A stretch of DNA of 64,000 bases, taken from Pictodentalium vernedei (taxonomy: Eukaryota > Mollusca > Scaphopoda > Dentaliida > Dentaliidae). The notes under the pieces were generated by a model. It made no database searches. It saw only the letters and a list, made by a program, of their open reading frames with translations, and had not been told where the DNA came from. The position numbers and the translations under genes were made by a program. Shown here piece by piece: positions 33,505 through 45,694 of this stretch. The stretch spans positions 7,255,920-7,319,919 of the forward strand of contig CM062292.1 in assembly GCA_031216915.1 (NCBI GenBank), written 5' to 3'. The first letter of the stretch is position 1; each line of letters begins with the position of its first letter.

Positions 33505-34620
33505 TCATAGTCAAATTTGAGCTTATGCCATGGCCCGTCGTCTGTCTGGACGTCTTTCCGGCATCAACAATTCAATACGACTCGGGCTAGAGGCCGTATT
33601 TATGAACCGATCTTTATAAAACTTCTTCGGTACCTTTGTTATCATCGTGGGATGTGAACCAGTTTTTTTTGGGTGGGGTCCAAAATTCAAGATTGGCCGC
33701 CAGCAGCCAGTTTGTACTGAAATTAGTGCATTCGGTCTTTTGTACGGAACTTCTGTGTGAAAGTTCTGATTTGAATAAATTTTTATTTGAATGTTTAGTA
33801 ACATGGAATACATCACATATAATGCGGGTTTTTTTTCTCGTTCTGAAATTATGCAAATTAGATGAACTTTGATTTATTCTGTGCTACTTATTCACAGTAA
33901 GTGCACAAGTCACTATGGCTCGGGCTAGGGGCTGCATTTATGAACTGATATTCACAAAACTTCCTGGGGACCTTTGTTATCACCTTTGGACGAGACTGGA
34001 TGTTTCTGAGTGGGGTCCAAAATTCAAAATGGCTGCCAGTGGCCATTTTGTACCGAAATTAGGTACAATCAGTTTTTTGTACCGAACTTCTACATGGCTT
34101 GTGCTAGAGGCTATATTTAGGAACCGGTCTTTACAAAACTTCTTGGTTTCCTTTGGTATTACCGTGGGGCGGGAACGAGTGTTTTTGGGTGGAGTACAAA
34201 ATTCAAGATGGTCGGCGGCAGCTATTTTGTACAGAAATTAGTGCAATCAGTTTTTTGTGAAGAACGTCTGTATGAAAGTTCTGATTTGAATAAATTTTTA
34301 TATGAATGTTTAGTAACATGGAATACATTACAATTAATACAGGTTTTTTCTCGCGCAGAAATTATGCAAATTAGATGAACTTTGATTTATTCAGCACTAC
34401 TTATACACAGTAAGTGCACATGTCAACGGCTCAGGCTGAAGGCTGTATTTATGAACCGATCTCCACGAAACATTTTGGGTACCTTTGTTATCACCTTGGG
34501 ATGAAAACAAGTCTTTTGGGGTGCAGTCTGAAATTCAAGATGGCTTCCAGCTATTTTATACCCAAATTAGTTGCAATCAGTTTTTTTGTACAGAACTTCT
34601 AGGACTACGTTTGTTATCGT
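33505..34620 (+). repeat. Tandem dispersed repeat, 512-bp higher unit
   Basis: Blocks GAACCGATCTTTA, CCTTTGTTATCA.C and CAAGAT(T)GGCCGCCAGCAG recur three to four times. The stretch with AAAGTTCTGATTTGAATAAA to AGTAAGTGCACA occurs at 33763-33912 and 34275-34427, 512 bp apart. Related to 41341-41700. Frames in it are by-products. Confidence 0.85.
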
Positions 34621-36175
34621 CATAGGATGGTAACAAGTGCTTTTGGGCTCAGCTGTGTTAGTATTTGGTATTGTTTGAGGAGAATAAACATTATTAGCAC
34701 AACCCAGTTTTCTGTTTCCAATGAGAAAAATAAAACCTCCTCACCCGTGGGAACCCTTAGTATGTGGTGAAGATAAAAAATTCAAATACCTACCTATATT
34801 TTAAGAAGGATTGGACAAATATTTACTAATTAGTAGGAATCAGCCGTAGAAGGGTTTGAATCAAACAGGCCAAGACAATTGCTAAGATTTGGCTTATGAT
34901 GCACCATACAAGGATCCCCATTGTAACATTAACCCCATTGAGATTTCTTTTCTAGTTTAACATTTAACTGTCACCCACCTATACAATACTTTACCTGTAC
35001 ATTTGTTTCAAAAAGTGGGGTATACTGGATTGCACCTATCCGTGAGTCGGTGTGTCTGTCCATGCATCTGTGCATACATCTGTCCATCCTCACTCAGATG
35101 TCGGCCCACATTATAACTTGAAATTTCATACACATGTTCACTATTATACATGTAAGATCTTTATGGAGTAACAGCCGTTTTGCTGTTGAAAATATTTTTT
35201 CTGTGCATTATGGCCCTTTGAATATACAAAAATAGCCTATTTTTGTCTATTTGCTTCGTATATCGGGTTTGGATTATCAATTCTCAGTCATATTTAATAA
35301 TTTTCACTTTTCAGACTTATCCCACTTTTCAACTTTGAAAATTTGCTGTTTGTCTCGTAAAATACCAATTTTTTGTCTGTCTGCCTCATATTTCAGGTTT
35401 GGGTTATCAGATTTCAATAAAATTTGGAATGAAGATTGTTTATGAGAAAGGCTTTCAAATGAGTCACGTCCCTGCAGTAAAACCAAGAAAATTCATTCAA
35501 ATCACCTCCCCACATGTGGCATTATGTCTTTGTTCTCTTTGATGGTCCAATCATTGTTTCTGGCCTTTACAGTTACTTCTGTGTGTGTGTGGGGAGGGGG
35601 GGATTAATATTGCTGCGAAACAAAGACAATAATTTTACAACTCACAAGCAGATGTTGCTGCAAAACAAAGATGATAAACCCCTTGTGTGTATGCCTAGTA
35701 TTGAAAATATGTCCATCTTTGCATTGTCAGAGGGGGGTAAGTGGGGTACATATGCCATGCTTAGCATGCTGTTCTTAATATTACATGACCCGGTAGAGTT
35801 ACTTTGGTGTTTTGAGTTCTAAAATGGGTTTGTGAACACTTCAAAGATTTTACACAAAAAACGTTTTTGTTCTGATATTTGTTGCAGGGTCCATTGGGTG
35901 AGAGATTTATTTTGTCTTTCATCTGACACAGCTTGATCCTTGACACGGGTATGTCAGCAACTCTGGTACAATCTCTGGCATTTGAAGTCTATCCATATGT
36001 CCGTCCGTATATATGTCCATCTGCATTCTGTTTGCATTATAACTTGAAAATTACTTCTTAGATTTCAGTGAAATTTGGGATAAAAGTTGTGTATGGGAAA
36101 GGCTTTCAAATGAGTCATGCCCCAGCAGTAAAACAAAGAAAATACCTGCAATCCGCCTTCCTACTTGTGGCATTA
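34621..36175 (+). repeat. Degenerate dispersed repeats
   Basis: CCGTGAGTCGG and GTCTGTCCATGCATCTGTGC-type sequence, with a direct repeat of about 124 bp at 35405-35528 and 36055-36178 (GAAAGGCTTTCAAATGAGTC, GCAGTAAAACNAAGAAAAT). No gene recognised. Confidence 0.6.
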
Positions 36176-36937
36176 TAGGAACCCCAGTGGGCCGTAGGCC
36201 CGTAAGGGGCTGTACATACCCAATCAGATAAACTTGTTCCAGAACAGAATTCGTTAATACCCTCAAGTAATATTTTGAATTGGACAGTAAATTTCAGGAA
36301 AAAAATCACATGACTTCCGGTTCACAATGGCCAATACAATTTTTCTGTTGCAACCCAACTCGCATCTCAGCTTTGCGTGATATTTACATGCCTACACATT
36401 AGTCGTATTCTGTCCTTTTAGGGGTTTTTCAATACGCTCAGCAAATAATCTTGTTCTTTCAGATCGAACTCTCCTGATTTCGTTGTAACTTGTCCTATTC
36501 AGTGATTACATGATGTACCTTCATAAAAAAACGCAGATATAAGCGGCAATCTTGTTGATTATATTGGTGCGATTGTATGGACACATACCTAGTGAAGTAC
36601 AAGAAGAATCAAAACAAAACGCAGTTTTTGAATTATCCTAATTTTAAGGTGTAATAAATAGTAATGAAACGTTTGCTTGAAAATAGGTGATACCTTGCTG
36701 ATAAGTTGCTCCCAGGTCATTTCGCCCCAATTCCCATTCGCCTCTTGAGTCGTTTCACCCCACAGATGGCGGTGGGTGGTTTCGTCCCTAAATTTAAATT
36801 TTATTTTGGTAATGCAATGTAATTGTTTCCTTTAGTACTTTAGTATTTTTTCCCCAATGAATTTACGGAAGTAAACAATTTCCATTAAAATTTTCCAAAT
36901 TTTTACAAAATTGAAAAATTTTACCGTATTTGCATTG

Positions 36938-37632
36938 ACCGATTTGGGCAAGATACTGCACCCCTATTGCTCATGTGCGGGCACAGTGGCATTGTGTGCT
37001 AAGGTGTATAGTACGTTTATGGTGCACTTGTCTTCAACCATTGCTATTATTATTATTCATTATTATTTATTGGTGTTTAAGGTCACATACTTATGCACAA
37101 GGGCTAATCGGGACCGTGACAGTTTTACGGGTGGAAGAAGCCGGAGTACCCGGAAAGAACCACCGAACAACGACGAGCAGCTGTCAGCTCTCCAGCATCG
37201 TAACTCTAAACTCTGCACCGCGGCACAGGCAGGGTTAGATTGGTTGAAGACATGTGCACCATCGACGTACAGTACGCCTCAGTATACAACGTCACCTTGC
37301 CCCCATGTAGGCAGTCGGGGTCAAATGCCTTGCCAAAGCACACAACGCGGGAGCGCGAATCAGTCGCTGAAATGGTCACCCATCCAACGACTAACCGCGC
37401 ACGACGTTGCTTAATTTCGGTGATCTGACGGGAACCAGTTACCGCGACGCCACCGTGCCCCTCAACCATTGCTAACCTTGCTCGTGTGGCGTTAGTATGT
37501 TGGAACCCTGGCATTTGGTCGGTGGTTCTCTCCTGGGACTCCAACGTCCTCCACCAATAAAAATGTCCGACACGAGGTGACCCTAACTGTCAAAAGTGCT
37601 GTTAAACCCCAATAAATAAATAAATAAATAAA
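36938..37632 (+). mobile_element. 5'-truncated SINE split by a second SINE
   Basis: First part 36938-37045: TTGGGCAAGATACTGCA, TCATGTGCGGGCACAGTGGC, ending TCAACCATTGCT. Second part 37462-37632 starts with the same TCAACCATTGCT and runs through GGTGGTTCTCTCCTGGGACT to an (AATA)n tail. The part between is another SINE. Confidence 0.9.
37046..37461 (-). mobile_element. 5S-rRNA-headed SINE, inserted with 12-bp target duplication
   Basis: Read on the minus strand: the head (37461 to about 37375) resembles the 3' two-thirds of 5S rRNA. It has AGATCACCGAAATTAAGCA (5S A box and intermediate region) and GGTTAGTCGTTGGATGGGTG (C box). After a short linker, the body from GCGTTGTGTGC is nearly the same as in the tRNA-headed SINE at 26001, through GGCGTACTGTACGTCGATGG to TGTGCATAAGTATGTGACC. 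It ends in a TAA-rich tail. Flanked by TCAACCATTGCT at 37034-37045 and 37462-37473. Confidence 0.92.
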
Positions 37633-38293
37633 TCCATGTTCCATGTCTTCTATAATATACTGTCATCCGTGAGAATTGCATCGAAACTGTCCTTCAGCAA
37701 TTTTCCCCAAACAGCGGCTAATTTAAACCAAATCATCCTATGGCAATTTGATCCAAACCAACCACCCTCCAGAAAAGGGTCCTACTAAACACCAAGGTAT
37801 ACCGAGAGATACCGAGGTGAAAAGAAAAAAGTAAGTCAGGGCTGTATAAAAAGGTTTAAATCTAATTGCAGATATTTAGTTGATTCCTTCGAAGCAATAT
37901 ACTTGATATTACTTGATTTATTCGAGTAAATGAAAGATATATACATGTAGACCGAGTAGTTCCCCAAAACTACACCTTGGTATATAATAGGTAGCTTGGT
38001 TATTAATGGGCTCCGTCTGTGCGTGGGTGAAGCACTTCAGTGGTAACTGGGTATCTTAAAACAGATCACTGTAATACTTGATAAAAACAAACCTCCCATC
38101 AGATTTTATCTGGGCCTTGGGCTAGCCAAACTGTTCAGTTCCTCCGGCAGCTCTAACGTTTTTTTTTTAATTTTCATTTATTTATTTATATTTTTGTTTG
38201 TTTATTGTTTGGCCATAGTTGGTTTCATGTTATTAGGATTTTGTGGCGTATTGAGATAAGTATCGCTCGGCTACAGTTTGCATTTGGTATATG
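37633..38293. other. Spacer
   Basis: Tail of the ATTTCGTCC-family repeat to about 37770, then AT-rich sequence with no feature. Confidence 0.4.
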
Positions 38294-38565
38294 TACAGTA
38301 CATGTGGAGAGGATGCAACAGAATCACTGTGGAGTAGAATTATCACCCAAAGCATCACTTTCAAATTCTGTACATATGGACAAAAAACACGAGCAATGCT
38401 TCAGTCAGTGGAGTCAATGGACCTCCAGGTTTAACCTAGAGATCCATTGGCTGCCCAGAGCTTAACTTGTGCTTGTTTTGCTTTGCAACAAATTTGGAAT
38501 TATTGTTTGGGTAAAATCTCCACTCTGTTGGTGATGTAGTGATAATACACTATGCACCTACTGTA
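38294..38565. mobile_element. Diverged TACAGTAC foldback MITE, 272 bp
   Basis: TACAGTACATGTGGAGAG on the left; complement near CTACTGTA at 38565. Central palindrome CAATGGACCTCCAGGTTTAA. Shares the TTCTGTACATATGG and GGACCTCC core with the 318-bp family, so probably an older relative. Sister copy at 41900-42166. Confidence 0.8.
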
Positions 38566-40325
38566 TATATACTTTTTAGCCCTTTCGCCTGTGATAACAG
38601 CACTACTTTATGGTGATTTGTTGACACTTTTTTGTTTTCAAGTTTCACCTTCTTTATGTGACCAGTGCTTTTTTTACAATTGCCGCCATTTTATGGAATT
38701 GTAGTAAACTTAAGTCAGTATCATTTTAATTTTTGATCCCATTGGTCATCCATGAGTGCTGACCATGTCTCTAGTCTTACGGCAATTTTTTTATTACAAA
38801 ATTACCACTTCCAAAAAATACTGTTTCCCGTGTCGTGATATTGGTCCATAACAATTTTTCTCTCACAACAAAGAAGACAATTGCCGACAGCCACAAAGAA
38901 AACCTATTAAGAAGTTATTATGTGGTTAACAATTCGCACTGTTGCTTACTGAGGTGGAGTCGCTTTAAGGGCCTATGTAAGTAATGAATTGAAAAATGGC
39001 CACTCGGAAAGAAACGTGAAAAAAATTAACAAAAGCTGCCCAAAAGGGGTTTTCATAGCAACGTTATGGCGAAATGTTCATAAATACAGGTGGCCAACAA
39101 AAAATCGGAAAAGAATGTATATTTGAGATTTGTGACGACTTTGAAAGTTACCTTTCTATTCGCACATCACCTATTATCAAACTACGTAATCGGTTCATTG
39201 AGGTACCAAATTGGTAATTAGAACATACCTACTCCACGTCTTCGTATATGGGACAACGATGAAACGGTGTATTCTCATGGTACGTGGAAAAGAAAATCTA
39301 CAGTTTGTTGTTCACTGTGACATGGGGGCAGCCATGTTGGACGTTGTCACGTGATATTGAAACCCACGATGCAGAATACGGGTGTTTTTAAATCCTCGTA
39401 AATCTAAAACAGTACCATTGCATCAACTCATCATTACCTAAACATTGTATTTGTCAAATAATATTGCTGTCTAGAGTGATGGCGATCTTTAATATCATTT
39501 ATCTGTTTTTTGAACATTTCTGAGCTGTTTACAGTTTTGTGTTGATACAAAGCTTCCATCGCAAGGTCATATTCCTAGCAAACTTCTCCGCCGCATAACA
39601 AAAGCTGCATAATATTGCCGATATCGTAACAAAGTACATAGAAAATACTGGAATTAGTCTGAAATACACTATAAACGAAAAGAAATGTTCTATGACGAAG
39701 ACAAGTATCGCAAAAGTGTGATCTATTTTTAGAGACACTTCGCGGTTAAGGAGTTCTTCGGTCACAACAACAAACAACGTTGACTGACTTTCGCGCTGAA
39801 AAGCTGAAATCTGCGCGATCTGATAAAAACAAGTATAATTTTTGATACAATTTACTTCTTGGAATCACCGACGTGATTCATGGTATGGCGTTTGAAATAT
39901 TCCGACAATGGAAGCAGCAAGACATTCTTTGATCTGTCAAATACAGGTTTGTTTATTTTTCGATCTCACGTTTATCGAATTTGATTTGCAATTGGAAGGT
40001 CAAAATATTGCTATTGCAAGGAAAAGCAAGCCATGTTGATGTACACCATACTGAAAAAAATCACGCTACAGTAGTCCGTACATCTCAACAAAGTACTATA
40101 AATGTGAGAGATCAAGGTATAAGTCTTTCTTTCTTGTCAGAATATCGCACATATTTTTGCATTAGAATTTAGAAAAATAGTTATACGGGAGACCGACCGC
40201 TTCAGTGATACAATTTCCAACATTCACTTAGCATTCAGTGACTGACTTCACAACACTACTCTTTCAGTTAAAATAATTCTAAACATTTTTTTCTGAGGCA
40301 TTGTAAATGAGATTCTTTATTACGA
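38566..40325. other. Long spacer
   Basis: No confirmed gene. The minus frame 39529-39777 (82 codons) has two hydrophobic stretches but no motif or splice support. GCAGCCATGTTGGACG and GTCACGTGAT at 39329-39356 resemble YY1 and E-box sites; weak evidence for a promoter. Confidence 0.3.
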
Positions 40326-40409
40326 CTCCTTCGTGTTTGTTTGGAATTGATAGGTTGGATCGGGGCGCCACCCGACCCAACCTATCAATTCCAAACAAAC
40401 AAGAAGGAG
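40326..40409. repeat. 84-bp palindrome
   Basis: Arms of about 39 bp with two or three mismatches: TTGTTTGGAATTGATAGGTT on the left and its complement on the right. Centre GGGCGCCACCC. Probable foldback transposon relic. Confidence 0.9.
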
Positions 40410-40437
40410 ATCTGCAAAATGGGGTTCCGAGAGGGTG

Positions 40438-40491
40438 CATTTAGTGATACTACCCTACACACAGCAGGGTACCATCACTAAATCCACCCTC
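40438..40491. repeat. Small hairpin
   Basis: TTTAGTGATACTACCCT pairs with AGGGTACCATCACTAAA, with one mismatched dinucleotide, around a 9-nt loop. Confidence 0.8.
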
Positions 40492-40684
40492 TGTGAACCT
40501 CAGTCTGAACCAGGGTCTCAAACCTACATAGAAAGGTACACAGAGGATAAATTGGCCCACTGTATGGGATAGCATCATCATTGCCATCACATTCACCCTC
40601 TGTGGACCTCATTCTGCAAATGTCAGATTGCTTATTTTCAGGCCTGGCAACCCTGCCGTTGTGTCGTTCACCCCTCCCCCTTAC

Positions 40685-40922
40685 CCTCATGGGAACACGG
40701 TCATGTTGTGTAATAAGGCGTACTGCACGTCGATGGTGCACACGTCTTCAATCAATGTTAACCATGTTTGTACGATGTATATTGGGGAGCCAATAGTTGC
40801 TTGCCATTGCTCAGTGGTTCTCTTTGGGTAGGCTGTCACCGCCCACCATTAAAATCTTTGTGATCACCATTAGCCACTGTGCAGATTTATGTGACCTTAT
40901 AGTTATCCTCCAATAAATAAAT
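40685..40922 (+). mobile_element. SINE fragment without head
   Basis: GGCGTACTGCACGTCGATGG, TTGCTCAGTGGTTCTCTTTG and TATGTGACC, followed by CCAATAAATAAAT. Confidence 0.85.
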
Positions 40923-40977
40923 TAGTGCAATGTTGGGAGATGGCATTGCAAATCTTTACACACCACTTCATATGCTT

Positions 40978-41700
40978 TCTTTCATATTTTGGTGTACAAC
41001 ATTTTCAGGGGTGGTGATCTTATGGTGTGTCAGATTGCAGTTTGTTTCCATCAGGTCCCTGGGTTAATATTTGGAATCTATTTCATGGGGGGGGGGGGGG
41101 GGGGTGAAGTGACATAAGAACCCTTGGAAGTTTGTCATGTCTACAGCTGATACAGTTGGAAGCACACAGGAAGACCTATGATAATAATCATCTGACATGG
41201 ACACTAGAGTTATGTATAATTTCATGACTTCATTCCTTTGTTGTTTTGATGAACCATGACTAACTGGATATGACACAAATAGTTGTTTGAACAACTTTGT
41301 CAAGCGAGCAATTAAGACCCTTGGGACCACTTGTTTTTTGTTTTTAGCTCAAGTCTGACATAGTCAAATTTGAGGATTTGTCATGGCCCGTCTGTGCATC
41401 CGTCCATCTGTCAACAATTCAATACGACTCAGACAAGAGACCATATTTATGAACCGATCTTTGCGAAACTTCTTGGGTACCTTTGTCATCACCGTGGCAT
41501 GAGAACAAGTGCGGTCTGGAATTCAAGATGGCCGCCGGCAGCCATTTTGTACTGAAATTCGTGCAATCTGTGTTTTGTACAGAGCTTCTGAATGGAAGTT
41601 CTGATTTGATTCAATTTTGTATGATGTGTATATTCAAATGGAGATTTCTTTACTTCTTTATCATCTGACTTTCACCCACCTTTACAATACTTTACATGTA
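40978..41700 (+). repeat. AGCTCACC-type repeat, 3' end fragment followed by a new 5' end
   Basis: 40978-41340 ends CAAGCGAGCAATTAAGACCC...CTTGTTTTT. It matches 57815-58060, including CATCTGACATGGACACTAGA, and carries G18 at 41087-41104. 41341-41700 opens TTTTTAGCTCAAGTCTGACA and continues with the unit seen at 33505-34620. Confidence 0.8.
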
Positions 41701-41899
41701 AGTTTGTTATCAGGTCATTACCTAGATGTGTGTCATTGCTGTGTCACATATTATACATGTCCATGTCCTACACAAGTTGTGAGCTGCAGTGTCATTGACA
41801 CTTTCATTAGGCCTTTTTTTGCTCCAATATGTGTTTGGCTTGATTTTGCGTGATTTTGTGTGTGGAAAAAAGAAATGCCTATGTGTGTAGAAAGATACC

Positions 41900-42166
41900 T
41901 ACAGTACGTGGAGAGTGTATTATATCTAATCACCAGCAAAGTGAAGATTCCACCGAAGAGAAAAATTGCAAAGTTTTTGCAAAGTATAACAATCACAAGT
42001 AAAGTTCCAGCCAGTGGACCTCCAGGTTAAACCCGGAAGTCCATTAGCTGAAACATTGCTAATGCTTGTGTTTTCTGTCCATATGTTCAGAATTTGAAAA
42101 TGATACTTCGGGTGATAACTCCACTCCACAGGTGATTTAGTTACAATCCACTCTCCACATTCTGTT
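41900..42166. mobile_element. Diverged TACAGTAC foldback MITE, second copy
   Basis: Left arm TACAGTACGTGGAGAGTG; right arm CCACTCTCCACATTCTGT. Centre GTGGACCTCCAGGTTAAACC. Same subfamily as 38294-38565. Confidence 0.75.
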
Positions 42167-42538
42167 TGCACCCTTCCCTCAATTTATGTGTAGGGGGATT
42201 ACATGTGTAGCTGCACGGCCTTGTGTTCTTGAATTTGCTTCACAATCCTTAAAATGCAAAGGATTTTCCTTTTTCAGTAATATGGTGCAAATACAACTCC
42301 TCAGTCTCAGGGCAAGATTGCAGCTTTGTGTACCTTTTGGCTTTTAATCACCTACTGTAGTGTGCTAGCCTGCTCATGTAACATAACTACAAGGTGAGTG
42401 CTGCGTCACAGTTTATTTATAGATTGTGTACCGTGCATTAGCATATAAGCCACTCAACCAGGCAACCTTAGTACAGTAGGACCTGGGTGGGAGTTCAGGC
42501 TAGATGACTGTAATATGATTAATCACCAAGTGCCAGTT

Positions 42539-42541
<3 letters not shown>

Positions 42542-42617
<76 letters not shown>
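42542..42617. repeat. (AG)n microsatellite, 76 bp
   Basis: Uninterrupted AG run, 38 repeats. Confidence 0.99.
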
Positions 42618-42618
<1 letters not shown>

Positions 42619-42666
42619 AGAGGTTCTGAAATGTTCACAGAAACCCTTCTAATAAATATACTCGGG

Positions 42667-42984
42667 TACAGTTAAAACTAGAAGTCCTGTCATGAAATGC
42701 GCACAAATAGCATGTTGATATGCGCGTTAATGTACGCGTTATGGCCCAAGTTAAGCTATCAAATTCTGTACATATGGCCTGTGCACAAGCAATGTTTCAG
42801 CCAATGGACCTCCGGGTAACCCGGAGGTCCATTGGCAGAAACATTGCAGGTGTTTGCTATGAGTAACCAAGAGAACGTGCCGTGCTTTGGATGCCATTCG
42901 ATATGGCAATTGCGCGCAATTCCAACGCGCAATTAAGCCTAGATAAGCGCACTATTCGTGACAGGACTTCTAGTTTTAACTGTA
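42667..42984. mobile_element. 318-bp Tc1/mariner-type MITE, copy 2
   Basis: Same ends, length and central palindrome as 25083-25400, with only scattered differences. Confidence 0.95.
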
Positions 42985-44229
42985 TGTTTTTAATTATATA
43001 TCTTGTTTTGTAAGGCCTAAACATGTTGAAAATCTGTTTCTCATGCACTCCTGCATGTTCGTTTTGGCTGCTGCATGCTCTCTGTTCATAATCAATGCAA
43101 ACTTGAACAAGTAAAAATATTTTTACCTAAGTTAATAAAATTGATAAATTTGTTCCTGATGTGCAAGAAGGCTTTGCAGTGCTTATTTGGATTTTTTATC
43201 TCGTCACAATGTGTACCAAAGAACAATCCAGGAGTGGAGTTCCACAGCAATGAATACATTTATTTCTGTGAAATAGCATCCTTGCTGATTGAAAGTGTGA
43301 ACTAGTGAAATCAAAGTTCCATAAATTCAAAAGACGTGTTCTTAGTGGAAATTCCACTTCATGGGTGTTTCTTTTCGACATGGTTGTCCATCTGAACAAT
43401 ATCAAGTCTCACGTTAAATGTAAAATTTCTTAACCTCTTTTTTTGTATTGGTTAGTTTGGCAAATTTGTTTGAGTGAGTTAATTTTTTCGATAGGGTTAA
43501 AGTTTTTTTCTAATTTGCAATGAAAAAGAAGGAGTACACATTTAATTTTAAGAAATGTCTTAGGTGTTCAGTTTAATTTATCTGCATCATTACTTGTTTG
43601 GAATTTATTTTTTCAGTAAGCTATAATGTGACTACAGCAAGCTTCCATACCTGAACTTTTTATCCTTAACTTTTTGAACTCTGTTGAATCCAGCAAAAAT
43701 ACAAACAATAACAAAGATGGCTTTCTCTTTGGAGGGAATGTATAGGGCTGCAATTATTTCTTTCAGTATCCCTACTAATGCACGTGGAACTGTTTTAACC
43801 CCTAGCTTTGTTCTTTGATGTTTTGAGCAGGTTTAGCCATGCATGTTTTTCATGAGAAATTGTTTTGTTTTCAGTTCCAGTTCTAATGCCGTAGCAAACT
43901 TTCAGGAACCATTCATGCCTCACATATATTAGGTGAGTAAGTAGCATGTATTTATTCAGGTACCTCACAATCTTCATTTTGATGTATAATATGTGTATAT
44001 TTATTTGGAATTTATGGAATTTCAGACTTGGTGTTGTCACAGTAGATTTTGTTTGCTGTTTTTATTTCATTACTTCTATAGGCCCTTAAATACCATTACC
44101 AAGCTACCTACTAAATACCAACGGGAAGATTTTTCAGGGCACTCTATTCAGCACTCATAATTCTCAAATATGGCATTAAAAACCATGCACATTCTGCTTA
44201 AATCTATTTACATAATCAGAATACACCAC
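42985..44229. other. Spacer
   Basis: AT-rich; frames at 43075-43305, 43196-43405 and 43795-44040 have no recognisable motif. Confidence 0.4.
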
Positions 44230-44510
44230 CAGGGGTGCAGTGGCTCAGTAGGTAGAAGTGCAGGCTGCAAGCCGAGAGGTCCTCGGTTCGAATCCCACCT
44301 GCAGCAACAGCTTTGTGTCCTTGGGCAAGAGTCATCGCCCTCATTGCCCATGTGGGGGCACGGTATGCTGTGTACCAAGGCATACTGCATGTTCTTGGTG
44401 CACCTAAAACAAGGCTAACCCTGCTTGTGTAGTATGTTGGAGAGCTGACAGTTGTTTGCCATTGCTCAGTGGTTCTCTCTGAACACACCACCCCATACCC
44501 GTTTCACTCC
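44230..44510 (+). mobile_element. tRNA-headed SINE, 3'-truncated
   Basis: A box GTGGCTCAGTAGG, B box GGTTCGAATCC at about 44285-44295. Body TTGTGTCCTTGGGCAAGA, ATGTGGGGGCACGG and GGCATACTGCATG. Lost after TGGTTCTCTCTGAAC. Its head differs in detail from that at 26001. Confidence 0.88.
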
Positions 44511-45234
44511 TGTTTTCACTCACCTTGGTATCCTTGCGTCGTGTTTAGTATGCCTGCCAGAAAAGGAGAGATTTCTTTTTCTAAAATAGCAAAACAAGAA
44601 ACAGTAATTTTTAACAGGTAGTAACAAAATAATTTTCATGAAGCACACAATTTTATGTTAGTTAATAGCTGACAAAAACAGGGTGATATTTGCAAATCTT
44701 ATTTTATTACTGGTACCAGGTACTGGTAATGAAAATTGTCATTTGTCATCAATACTTGATCAAGTTTCTGACAAAGCACATTATACTATTCCAATGTTAG
44801 CTACTGGACATAAGCATACAATTTGATGTTAGGTTACCATGGTACCGGTGCTTAGCCAGGATATCAAAGTTAGGGGCAAGAGTAATATCTAGTGGGGATG
44901 GGGCGGGGCATGAAGAATATGATGCACATCATCATCTGAGCCACATATCAGTGAGATAGGGGCGAGGACAAGATGGAGTGTGCCCCTGTTATCAGTAGAG
45001 GGGTGCCCCCCCCCCCCCCCCCTAAAAAAAATTGAAATTCAAGACAGAAAAACACAATTACCTTGACTCTGTGTCCATTTGTGTCCATAATATATAATTT
45101 GGGAATATGCATAAATATCTAGATATTAAAATGTCTTGTCGGATGTTCATTATATGGGTTAACAGGGGAGGGGGGGGGGGCAGGGCATGAATGAAATTGT
45201 GAAGGGCATGTGCCCCCTCTCCAGCCCCCGAGCC
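44511..45234. other. Spacer with C17 tract
   Basis: C17 run at 45006-45022 and a G-rich run near 45170-45181. No gene. Confidence 0.5.
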
Positions 45235-45474
45235 TACAGCGCGGCCGTCGTGGACTGGTCACTTTCCACGGGTGGGCAATATTTCCGCGGATGCAATGAT
45301 ATTAAATTTCAAACACTGTTTACAGCAATAATCATCAAAATTTTAATTAATGAAGCACAGGGTAGAATCCGGTGGTTCATTAATTAAAATTTTATTGATG
45401 ATGATTTTCTATTACCTGGAAAAAGCATGCAGGACCAAAACTGCCCATAACCTGTCCACGGCTACTGTACTGTA
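45235..45474. mobile_element. Foldback MITE with TACAGTAC-type ends, copy 2
   Basis: Starts TACAGCGCGGCCGTCGTGGA and ends GTCCACGGCTACTGTACTGTA. Long inner arms with TTAATTAATGAAGCAC / GTTCATTAATTAA. Confidence 0.85.
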
Positions 45475-45694
45475 TCTGCGCCACTGCTATGAGCAGGGAC
45501 TAATCTAAAAGGGTGGGTGTGTTTACATTTTTTTATATTTTTATAACAAAGTAATATACCGGCAAGTTTATGAACAACCACACAATTGACTTTTAATTAC
45601 AATACTCCTAATTCCTATTAAACATACATGAATGTTTATTAATTTTGTGGAATTTTTACACTGTGTATGAAGCTTATATGGGCCTGTATGTTTG

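Larger units (their letters stand above)
36176..37770 (+). repeat. Dispersed repeat, copy 2 (ATTTCGTCC family), interrupted by SINEs
   Basis: Second copy of 30298-31740. It is split by nested SINEs at 36938-37632; the GTGAGAATTGCATC and AACTGTCCTTC blocks resume at 37668. Confidence 0.75.

Noticed and set aside
37375..37461. 5S rRNA gene
   Set aside because: Only part of 5S is present, diverged, and directly joined to the SINE body inside its target duplications.
39529..39777. Minus frame with hydrophobic segments as a membrane protein exon
   Set aside because: Only 82 codons; no family motif and no convincing splice sites.
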